From Sergeia podlipaevii (taxonomy: Eukaryota; Euglenozoa; Kinetoplastea; Trypanosomatida; Trypanosomatidae): a stretch of 17,716 bases of DNA. Of the stretch, positions 1 to 6,579 are shown in pieces. Under the pieces are notes generated by a model. The model was given only the letters and a program-made list of their open reading frames with translations. It was not told where the DNA came from and did not search any database. The stretch covers positions 1-17,716 of the forward strand of contig JASANZ010001826.1 of NCBI GenBank assembly GCA_030849805.1, read 5' to 3'. Each line of letters begins with the position of its first letter. Position 1 is the stretch's first letter. The position numbers were made by a program, and so were the translations under genes.

Positions 1-60
1 GGAGAGAGAAAAAGGGAAAAGAGTAAAGAGTAAATGCGGTGCGGGAGGGAAAGAAATAGT
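1..60 (-). promoter_or_regulatory. Pyrimidine-rich tract downstream of the glycosyltransferase
   Basis: The plus strand is nearly all purine apart from a few bases (ggagagagaaaaagggaaaa), so the transcript has a pyrimidine tract about 200-250 nt past the glycosyltransferase stop. It is probably the processing signal coupling its polyadenylation to splicing of the next gene, outside the window. Confidence 0.35.
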
Positions 61-254
61 GAAGACGAAGAAAAGGTTGGTCATCGAGTATGTGAATATA
101 GCAAGTCATTATGGTAGGGGCGGCAGTGACAATTCAGTGGTGTTCATTTTTCTTGTTACTCAAAGAATGAAAGAGAGAAAAAAAACTTTACGTACGCACG
201 CACACAGCATATATATGAATGACCTCATGGCTGCGTGATGTAGCAAAAGGAATC

Positions 255-1787
255 CTAGCATATGCGTTTGCACTCTTTAGTGTGTGAAGATGGCTGCTTC
301 GCAAGAGCTTTCTTCAAAGCTTTATCTATAACTTGTTCGCTGTACAATGTTCTTTCATGGCTGCCATTCTTCTGGCTGATCTGCTTCCTGATGGCTTCTC
401 TTCGTGAGTAATCAATTACATACGCGTCTAGAGGAAGTCGGCGCTTCTCGTCAAACGTATCGTACGGCTCATCTACTGCGTTCACCCCGTTAAATTCAAC
501 AGCAGAGTTGACCTGCCACTTTAGTTGTGCGTAGTGAAAGCCAAATCCTAATGTAAAGGAGTTCCGAATGGCGTTACTAAACCGAACGCCTTCCACGGAT
601 GGGTAGCGCAATCCGTTCCAGGCATCTTTACGCTGCTCAAATTCCATCGCGTCCACATCAGCGGGCTCATCCGTTGTCAAAACAAACACGGCATCACTGA
701 AGTGAATAGCGGGTGAGGCAAGAGTAGGTATATGCTCCTTGAACCCAAGCATATTCACGCGCCACCTTATATCAGGATCTTCAAAGTACGCGGGGTAGTA
801 GTTTTCATCGTAAAATCCAGCAGTAAGCACAGCAAGACGTGAGAGGCAAAGGGTAGCTGGGCCGGCGACATGATCAAAAAAGAACATTCCCCAGTGATTA
901 GAGAATTCCTTGCGTCGCCACTCGCGTGGAAGATAGCGAATGCGGTCTGGAAGAAGAAGGGACGTGGACAGCGTACTCGTTTCTGCATCCTTGAGCGCGG
1001 TGCGTAGGATACTGTAGCCTTCACTGGCGGCACGCGTCGCCTCCTCCTCCATCTCTCTGGTGAGGGCATCTATGCGAGCTCCATCACTCCTGACGGCTGC
1101 GTAAATATCAGGGATCAATGCTGTCAGTAGTGTGCTGGGGAATCGGATATCGTTGTTGCTGATGTGGATGAAGGGAACGTCTTCAAAAGGGTAGGTTAGA
1201 GCGTCACGCAGGCCTACGTTGACCGAAGAGGCAAAGCCTATGTTCGTGGCAAATTGTTTTATTTTGAGACGATTGGTAAAGTTGAAGTATACCTTCAGGC
1301 CTTCCATAAGTGACATCACCTCCGGTATCTCTTCGTTCTGCACATACATGAGGTGCCGAATGCGAACAGTGATGTTACACATCAGCGTCTTAATATCGCG
1401 GCCTTCTAGCGTCACAGGTACAATCATGTATGGTATTGAAAGCGACATGGTCTTCTCATCCGTTGGCCACGGTAGCTCCACCCGGTTCTCTAGATCCACG
1501 TTGAGACGAGCGGCGAGACAGCCGACAAAGGCACGGAAGGTAACTCGTGGCTCGCCTTCACGCGTTGGGAGCGGATCAAAGTTGTCGATAGCGTCGATAG
1601 AGTAGATGTACTTGCGCACAGGCAGTGGCACCGCAGTACTACTGCTGGTTGTAGTAGTGGTGGTGACAGTTACGGAATCCGCGCCATCATGCATACAATT
1701 CTGCAGAAGCACAAATAGCAACGCCGCCGCACATAGACATGCAATGCGCCGCCTTAATCTACGCTTAAGATGCATGCTCCGAGTCAT
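255..1787 (-). CDS. Type II membrane GT-A (family 2-like) glycosyltransferase
   Basis: A 510-residue protein. The frame runs back to a GTG at 1796, but I start at the first ATG, 1787, because a TTGTTGCAG splice acceptor ends at 1796, leaving an 8-nt leader. An arginine/lysine cluster (about 6-14) precedes one hydrophobic segment (about 15-30), a type II signal anchor, followed by a Thr/Ser stem. A catalytic-like region follows: HISNNDIRFP (about 208-217) has a DxD-like position, and YYPAYFEDPDIRWRVNMLGF (about 330-349), with IHFSD about 12 residues later, matches the ED...RWR...G...H block of GT2-type GT-A enzymes. Three N-glycosylation sequons (NIT, NFT, NGS) fit a Golgi/ER lumenal domain. 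By inference it adds sugar to a glycoprotein or glycolipid; donor and acceptor are unknown. NND instead of DxD is unusual. It ends in TAG. Confidence 0.66.
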   Translation of the reverse strand: MTRSMHLKRRLRRRIACLCAAALLFVLLQNCMHDGADSVTVTTTTTTSSSTAVPLPVRKYIYSIDAIDNFDPLPTREGEPRVTFRAFVGCLAARLNVDLENRVELPWPTDEKTMSLSIPYMIVPVTLEGRDIKTLMCNITVRIRHLMYVQNEEIPEVMSLMEGLKVYFNFTNRLKIKQFATNIGFASSVNVGLRDALTYPFEDVPFIHISNNDIRFPSTLLTALIPDIYAAVRSDGARIDALTREMEEEATRAASEGYSILRTALKDAETSTLSTSLLLPDRIRYLPREWRRKEFSNHWGMFFFDHVAGPATLCLSRLAVLTAGFYDENYYPAYFEDPDIRWRVNMLGFKEHIPTLASPAIHFSDAVFVLTTDEPADVDAMEFEQRKDAWNGLRYPSVEGVRFSNAIRNSFTLGFGFHYAQLKWQVNSAVEFNGVNAVDEPYDTFDEKRRLPLDAYVIDYSRREAIRKQISQKNGSHERTLYSEQVIDKALKKALAKQPSSHTKECKRIC

Positions 1788-1795
1788 CGACGGCA

Positions 1796-1872
1796 CTGCA
1801 ACAAATGAATATATAAAGAATGTGATGCAAAGGAAAAAGATACGATTGCCTAGAATGAAAAAAAAAAAAAAA
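1796..1872 (-). promoter_or_regulatory. Predicted trans-splice acceptor region for the glycosyltransferase
   Basis: In mRNA sense there is a T15 tract (1872-1858), then CATTCTAG (AG at 1851-1850), then a second pyrimidine-rich stretch ending in TTGTTGCAG (AG at 1797-1796). Neither choice leaves an upstream ATG before 1787, so the start is the same with either. Known biology: trypanosomatid mRNAs receive a spliced leader at an AG after a pyrimidine tract. Site usage is inferred. Confidence 0.45.
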
Positions 1873-2783
1873 CGAATGAAACAATGCTACAAAGGAAAAG
1901 AAAAAAAAAACAATACGGTCAGTAAAAAAATAAAAGAAAGAAGGATGTATATTTCTACCCTTCTAAGCAGAAAGCTATGCACACTGAAAAAAAAAACGCT
2001 TATCCAGGAGTTTGCGTATTCAGTTAAGTTATTAATGATAATAAACAGAAAGAGGAAGAGAAGATAAAGTAAGATGAGATTTGTGTGCGTGCGTACACAT
2101 CTGCAACACCAGCAAGTAAAAGAGAATTAAAAACTGCATCCACTCAATGTCAAGTTAAAATATAAACAAGACAAGCATTTTTCGTAGGTGCGTATTGCAT
2201 AAAAGGCAGCCTAGGGCTAAGCGAAGGCAAATACCTCCAATTCAACAGATTTTTTTTTTTAAAGAATATGCCGTGTAGCCACGCACACAGCAACTATGCG
2301 CATTGATGTATTTAATACACCCCCAAAATAAAACAATCTCTATGAAAAAAAAAAAAATCTGTCATCGCATCAAGCGATAACAACAGAAGCAAAAATGAAA
2401 CAAAGACGCAATCAGATATAGTAATAATGGCAAAAGTAGTGGTGGTGGCCAATACAAAAAAAAAGAGAAAAAAGGTAAAGGGAAAAAATGGAAAGAAAAT
2501 GAGAAGAGAGGAGTACTAAAGAAAGAGGAGAGAAAAAAAACTTGTAAGCTCCATCTCTCTCTCTCCCTCTACCTTCTTTGAACAAATAGAACAGAGTAGG
2601 TGCAGCTTTGTACACCTCACACTTTTCAAGTGGCACGCGCAGATAGTCAGCCCTACTGTGAGCATAACTTCATTCTCTCGCCCTTCCACATTATCCTCCA
2701 ATAGGAAAAAAGTTCTTCTTTTTTCAATAAGGCAGCAAGCCATTTCACAATATGGCCAATATACGCATACACACATTTCTTCT
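1797..2783. other. Long intergenic/UTR region, no gene seen
   Basis: It holds the 3' UTR of the SPOUT-like gene and the splice region of the glycosyltransferase. It is AT-rich with many A-runs on the plus strand (1858-1872, 1901-1910, 2344-2356) and a T-run at 2251-2260. A particularly long pyrimidine-rich stretch in mRNA sense covers about 2455-2545, some 650 nt from the next start. The minus frames across it translate to Phe/Leu/Ser-rich low complexity, not a protein family. I see no tRNA or snoRNA signature. Confidence 0.6.
2455..2545 (-). promoter_or_regulatory. Extended polypyrimidine tract
   Basis: On the plus strand this stretch is almost only A and G (aaaaaagagaaaaaaggt and similar), so the transcript carries about 90 nt dominated by C and T. 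In trypanosomatids such tracts couple polyadenylation of the upstream gene to trans-splicing of the next. The next recognised start is about 650 nt further on and has its own tract at 1796-1872, so this one may serve mainly in 3' processing of the SPOUT-like gene, or mark an unrecognised short transcript. Confidence 0.35.
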
Positions 2784-4886
2784 CTAAAGCTCGTCGTGCT
2801 CTGGTTCCACCTCCTTGCCAGCAGCATCGCTACCCTGCAGCTGTTGCCGCCGCTGCCGTTTCTCCTTCACGAAGCGATCGTAGAAGCACTCGTTCACTGC
2901 AAAAGGTGCACGTGTGGCACCAGCGCAGATATGATCGTGCGTACTTGCCACCACAGCAGACACCACCTCCTTTTGGGCATCGGGTGCAAACACATAGATT
3001 GCATTGACTGGATGTGTAAAGGATGGAAGCAGTATGGCACTCGGGGCGGCATCGGCGGCGCTGAAGACGCCAATGACAGACATACCCTGAGCAGCTGCAA
3101 CCTCAGCACTGCGGGCGAGTACATCAGGCACACGTTCCACATGCATGCTTGGTGGGATAGAAATAGCGCTGTCTTCCTCTGCTGTGTTTGGTAAGATAAC
3201 GGCCGAGCAGTGATACTTGGCCGCGGCAACGAGTAGCGTAGCCACCTCCGCCGCTGTTGGGTGATTTGCACATAGCGCAACTACAACAGTGCCGTCTAAT
3301 GCGTAATTAGTGCTAGTAGCTCCTCCCCCTCCTCCTCCTCTCCCCAAAGCAATCTGAGCAGCAGGCTCTCGCGGACCTGGCGAGGCACTCAGTCGCTTCC
3401 CTGACTCTCCTGCCCCATTTTCGGCGGACTCCTTCTTCACAGGATCCACAAACTCATAGCGACTGGCCATGCCTTTTGTGTTGCTCCCTGGCGCCGCCGC
3501 GTCCGACACATCATCATCATCATCATCCAAATCGGACGGGGACAAACTGCGCTGTGAAGCTGGAATGGTAAGCGGCGTGCGGCGCTCGTCCGTTGGAGCC
3601 TGTGTGGAGGATCTAGACTTTGCACGGGGATTGTGCGGTAAGGATAGCGCAGCAACCTGTGCAGGAACAGTGGCAATTCCATCGAATTCCTCCTCCTCTG
3701 CTCCGTCAGCCCCTGATCTATCCGTAACGCCACCAAGAAAAGTCGGTGGGGATTTGGGCTCAATTGAGTTCTGCTCAATGATACTCTGCGAATAGTCTAG
3801 CACATGCGCGGACTCCACAGTAGAGGTGGTACCACCGTCCTTCTCATCCCCTTCTATTCCCTCACGAGGCAGCCTCAATACATCTGGATCTTCCTCGTGG
3901 TTTACATCATCAGTACCATCGCCAAACAGATTTCTATCGTCATCCTCTATGTCACTGAAGTTGAGGTAGTCGCGCGGGTCCGGCTTGCGCGCAACGACGT
4001 TGCGAGCGACGCTCAGGAGCAAATACGAAAATGCAGGCAGGAACAATGCCATGGGGATGACAGTGCCACCTGCACGCCATGCCTCTGAAACGCCCTGCAT
4101 ACTTTCCGCGACTCGCGTCACAACCGCCTGCGAAGAGCGCTGCAACTCCGAGAGAGCCGGAATACCGTACCAGCTCAGCAGCGATCGCACTGGCTTCTCC
4201 ACCCCAACTGGAAGCGACGCACGCACATCGCTCAGCCACGCTGGGATGTCCGGATAGCCAGAAGGGACGGGCCCAGGCCCAGTGCGCGTGACAAGCGTTT
4301 CCTTGAGAATTGTGGACTGCTCCACCGTCATCACACGCGCTACGCGGCACACAGTCCCGATGAGACTACTCGCACTAATGGCACAGAAGAAGAAGAGTGG
4401 ACGACGCAGAAAGTGTGCTGTGTAGCAGATGCGCTGGATAGTGGGATTATCACGATAGAAGCTGGCAAACGTCGAGCTCATATCCGAAAAAGAAGTGGAC
4501 CGCGGTGAGCGAAGTGAGCTATCATCATAAGAGAGCGAGCCGTACCCGCTTGTGTACTCGTCATTGTACAGCGACCCGGAGCGGGCCTCAGAAGGAGAGT
4601 TGTACCCAGTTTCTGTGTGTGTGTATCCAGTTTCTGTGTAGTCCTCAGATATACCGGTGATGTGTGAAGCGGATGGGGACACCTGAGTGTTACTCCGACT
4701 CACGGAGCTGTATCCAGCTCCACTACCGGTGCCACTGACGCTGCTACTCCCTGACGTGTCTACTGGGACATCGTCGGAGTAATAAGAAACAGACGCAGAG
4801 GCCGATACGGATCCAGAGTAGTCCTCATCCAACGGGATTGAGTCGTTTTGCGACGTGAAGTCTGAACTATCGTTGAAGCTACTCAT
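2784..4886 (-). CDS. Two-pass membrane protein with degenerate SPOUT (TrmH/SpoU-like) domain and C-terminal HDEL
   Basis: 700 residues, ATG at 4886. Residues 1-147 are Ser/Tyr/Asp-rich low complexity with a small internal repeat (YTETGYTHTETGY). Two hydrophobic segments lie at about 162-182 and 274-296, both flanked by Arg, suggesting a hairpin with both termini in the cytosol. Residues 300-525 are acidic and low complexity, with D6 (454-459) and G6 (517-522) runs. Residues 530-672 resemble a SPOUT methyltransferase: NHPTAAEVATLLVAAAKYHC plus SAVIL fits the N...NIGAIIRTA...FG..AVIL motif; HPVNAIYVFAPD fits HPENAVYVFGPEDG; APFAVNECFYDRF fits LNLAAAVNVVLYDR. The motif 1 Arg, the motif 2 GPEDG Glu/Gly and the motif 3 Ser/Cys-Leu-Asn are lost, so catalysis is doubtful. 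It ends HDEL, an ER retrieval signal, which would work only if lumenal. I do not know a named homologue; the SPOUT assignment is by eye. Confidence 0.6.
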   Translation of the reverse strand: MSSFNDSSDFTSQNDSIPLDEDYSGSVSASASVSYYSDDVPVDTSGSSSVSGTGSGAGYSSVSRSNTQVSPSASHITGISEDYTETGYTHTETGYNSPSEARSGSLYNDEYTSGYGSLSYDDSSLRSPRSTSFSDMSSTFASFYRDNPTIQRICYTAHFLRRPLFFFCAISASSLIGTVCRVARVMTVEQSTILKETLVTRTGPGPVPSGYPDIPAWLSDVRASLPVGVEKPVRSLLSWYGIPALSELQRSSQAVVTRVAESMQGVSEAWRAGGTVIPMALFLPAFSYLLLSVARNVVARKPDPRDYLNFSDIEDDDRNLFGDGTDDVNHEEDPDVLRLPREGIEGDEKDGGTTSTVESAHVLDYSQSIIEQNSIEPKSPPTFLGGVTDRSGADGAEEEEFDGIATVPAQVAALSLPHNPRAKSRSSTQAPTDERRTPLTIPASQRSLSPSDLDDDDDDVSDAAAPGSNTKGMASRYEFVDPVKKESAENGAGESGKRLSASPGPREPAAQIALGRGGGGGGATSTNYALDGTVVVALCANHPTAAEVATLLVAAAKYHCSAVILPNTAEEDSAISIPPSMHVERVPDVLARSAEVAAAQGMSVIGVFSAADAAPSAILLPSFTHPVNAIYVFAPDAQKEVVSAVVASTHDHICAGATRAPFAVNECFYDRFVKEKRQRRQQLQGSDAAGKEVEPEHDEL
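3322..3342. repeat. GGA-type codon run encoding polyglycine
   Basis: A tcctccccctcctcc-like plus-strand run gives six consecutive Gly in the membrane/SPOUT-like protein (residues 517-522), in the linker just before the SPOUT-like domain. A second trinucleotide run, (atc)n at about 3511-3528, encodes its D6 run. Both are slippage-prone disordered-linker sequences. Confidence 0.55.
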
Positions 4887-5032
4887 GTTTACACTGGGAT
4901 GTACAACGCAGGTTTCTTTCTTTGTTTCTTTCCTCTGCCTCTCGCCCTCTCTCCTATCCTCCTCTTTCCTTTCTGCTTATGATCCTATTGTTGTTCTCCT
5001 TTAATCAGGGATAAGCAACTCTCTCTCTCTCT

Positions 5033-5069
5033 CTATGTGAACAGTAAAGATAACAAACAAAGTAGACAA
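5033..5069 (-). promoter_or_regulatory. Predicted trans-splice acceptor for the SPOUT-like gene
   Basis: In mRNA sense a T-rich tract (TTTGTTTGTTATCTTTACTG) leads to CATAG, with AG at 5034-5033. Splicing here gives a leader of about 146 nt that is almost all purine and has no ATG before 4886, which supports both the site and the start. Confidence 0.45.
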
Positions 5070-5450
5070 TGTGCTACGTGCTCTATAATATAGACGTGTA
5101 TATATAGATTGAGACGCTAACAAACCTAGTAGTATGTCGAAACGTTCTTTCTCCTTTTTTTTTAAAGAAACCAGGTCAAAGAATAGCAGTATGCTACGAA
5201 TGTTTGCTACTACTAATATACTTTGTCGACCACTAACGTGTGGAAGACACAAACACCAAAAAAGTATCTATCTATCTATTTACTATTAAATACCCGATGT
5301 AGCAGAAAATAATAATAACTATAATAATAATAATTGAGTTGAGAAACGATAAAGAGTAGATAAATAGATATCATAAACGATTAGTATTGGAGCTGCAAAA
5401 AAAAAATCTTCTTTTCCTAAAGCGTGCTCTGACTACGCACCCTCTTTTTG

Positions 5451-5485
5451 AAATAAATAAATAAATAAATATATATATATATATA
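5451..5485. repeat. (AAAT)n plus (TA)n compound microsatellite
   Basis: About five aaat units run directly into seven or so ta units. It lies in the 3' UTR of the Roadblock/LAMTOR3-like gene, about 140 nt beyond its stop. No function is evident beyond length polymorphism. Confidence 0.8.
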
Positions 5486-5622
5486 GACTTCATAGGTATA
5501 TTGGCACACTTTCGCCTTTATTAACACAAATACGACAAAGTTACATTTTGGAAACAGCACGAACTTTTTGACAAGCATTGCAGCGCTCTGCCAACCACAC
5601 CCAAAAGCATGTTGTTTCTGTT

Positions 5623-6066
5623 CTAGTGGTAGCATTCGTCAACCCTCTGTGTGAGCTCAGCGTACACTGAAGCCTTCCGAATCTGTGGTAGTAACGCGAG
5701 CATGCCTCCAACTGCGTGTCCCTGCGACCGATGCCCAATAAGGGTTAACATACAGTTGCCATCTAGCACCTGTACCACCATGGCGTTATGGTACTGAGCG
5801 CTGATATACTCAGGCACTCCCATCTGTAGTTGGTCTAAATTTTGAAAGCAACGCGCACCGCTGAGCACCACATTGCTTTCCATAAGCATATCGTCATCCA
5901 TAATGCCGCTGCTGTTGTTCATCCCATCCTCCTCGGAGGACGAGGGAGGACCAAAGCAGGCAAGAATAGTACTCCCTTGCCGATCTGAAACGACAATCTG
6001 CGACACCAGCCGCATGTAGATAAGCTGGTTGAAGAACTGCTCCACCGCAGTCCCTGGTGCGTCCAT
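5623..6066 (-). CDS. Roadblock/LC7-family protein, LAMTOR3 (MP1)-like
   Basis: 147 residues, ATG at 6066, TAG stop. It begins with a helix (AVEQFFNQLIYMRLV), then IVVSDRQGSTILACFG (24-39), the SDRDG turn and strand typical of LAMTOR3/MP1 and other Roadblock proteins. An acidic loop (about 41-66) follows, then NLDQLQMGVPEYISAQYHNA (76-95), MVVQVLDGNCMLTLIG (96-111) and a final amphipathic helix (GGMLALLPQIRKASVYAEL). The order and length (LAMTOR3 is about 124 residues, longer here by the loop) match a single Roadblock fold. In animals LAMTOR3 pairs with LAMTOR2 inside Ragulator, which anchors MAPK and mTORC1 signalling at late endosomes/lysosomes. By inference it acts on the endolysosomal surface here. 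Dynein light chain Roadblock or another MglB-like protein is the main alternative. Confidence 0.55.
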   Translation of the reverse strand: MDAPGTAVEQFFNQLIYMRLVSQIVVSDRQGSTILACFGPPSSSEEDGMNNSSGIMDDDMLMESNVVLSGARCFQNLDQLQMGVPEYISAQYHNAMVVQVLDGNCMLTLIGHRSQGHAVGGMLALLPQIRKASVYAELTQRVDECYH

Positions 6067-6579
6067 CCCTCCTCTTTCTTTCTTTCCGCTATTTTTCTTT
6101 CCTCTTCACTTTATGATAGATACTAAAGACTGAGTGACTGCTTCCTAATATTCACTCATGCCAGCGCTACAGTAGTAAGCTGATAACGTGTGGGAGCTGT
6201 ATAAGAGTAGAGTTTTCTTTTTCAAAACATAGAAAAAAAAAGATATTGCAGAAAAAGCATACATTTTATTTTTGGAAAAAAGATACGTATACAACTACCG
6301 ATATCTCGCCAACTTCTTCGCTCTGCCTATTCTTTTTGTAGTGTGCTTGCAATGTTTCTCCGCACAGCGGCAGCAGAAGAGCAGAAAGTATTGTGTAGCC
6401 TACAGAGGAGAGTACATTTTTTTAAAACTTCTGTATTTTCTCTCATGAAAATGAAGAACAACAATAACAACAATAAAAACTGTGAATAGAAAAGTTGACA
6501 CCGTGCTCTGCATAATGCTAAGCACCTCTTTTTTTCTCCTCTTCGTCTCTTCCTCTCTCTCCCCCTTTCATTTCGTATT
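6067..6579. other. Intergenic/UTR region with purine-rich leader
   Basis: Immediately upstream of the Roadblock start, 6067-6113 is almost all pyrimidine on the plus strand, so the mRNA leader is purine-rich. An A9 run at 6233-6241 and further A/T runs give pyrimidine tracts in mRNA sense. The 3' UTR of the ApaG gene (6400-6579) includes T-runs and a CT-rich stretch at 6521-6566. A frame through it (6327-6695) merges into antisense of the ApaG gene and is not credible. No RNA gene is seen. Confidence 0.5.
6123..6241 (-). promoter_or_regulatory. Candidate trans-splice acceptor zone for the Roadblock gene
   Basis: In mRNA sense there is T9 (6241-6233), then TCTACTCTTATACAG, then CACTCAGTCTTTAG with AG at 6124-6123. 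Using the last AG removes an upstream ATG that would open a four-codon frame, leaving a clean purine-rich leader. If an earlier AG is used, that short upstream frame would be in the leader. Confidence 0.3.

Larger units (their letters stand above)
4887..5622. other. Intergenic/UTR region with purine-rich leader and microsatellites
   Basis: It contains the 5' leader of the SPOUT-like gene (purine-rich in mRNA sense, 4887-4980), a (CT)n run at 5020-5034, a predicted splice acceptor at 5033, tatc repeats near 5267-5280, (aaat)n followed by (ta)n at 5451-5485, and the 3' UTR of the Roadblock gene. The open frames across the AT repeats translate to Ile/Tyr repeats. No RNA gene is seen. Confidence 0.55.

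Noticed and set aside
1219..1605. 128-residue plus-strand frame opposite the glycosyltransferase
   Set aside because: Antisense shadow; no domain pattern, while the minus strand has GT-A motifs.
1788..1796. Upstream GTG start of the glycosyltransferase frame
   Set aside because: Trypanosomatid nuclear genes start at ATG, and a good splice acceptor AG ends at 1796, so these codons would lie in the leader.
2412..2827. Two overlapping minus-strand frames past the SPOUT-like stop
   Set aside because: They translate a pyrimidine tract (Phe/Leu/Ser runs), overlap the real gene end, and match no family.
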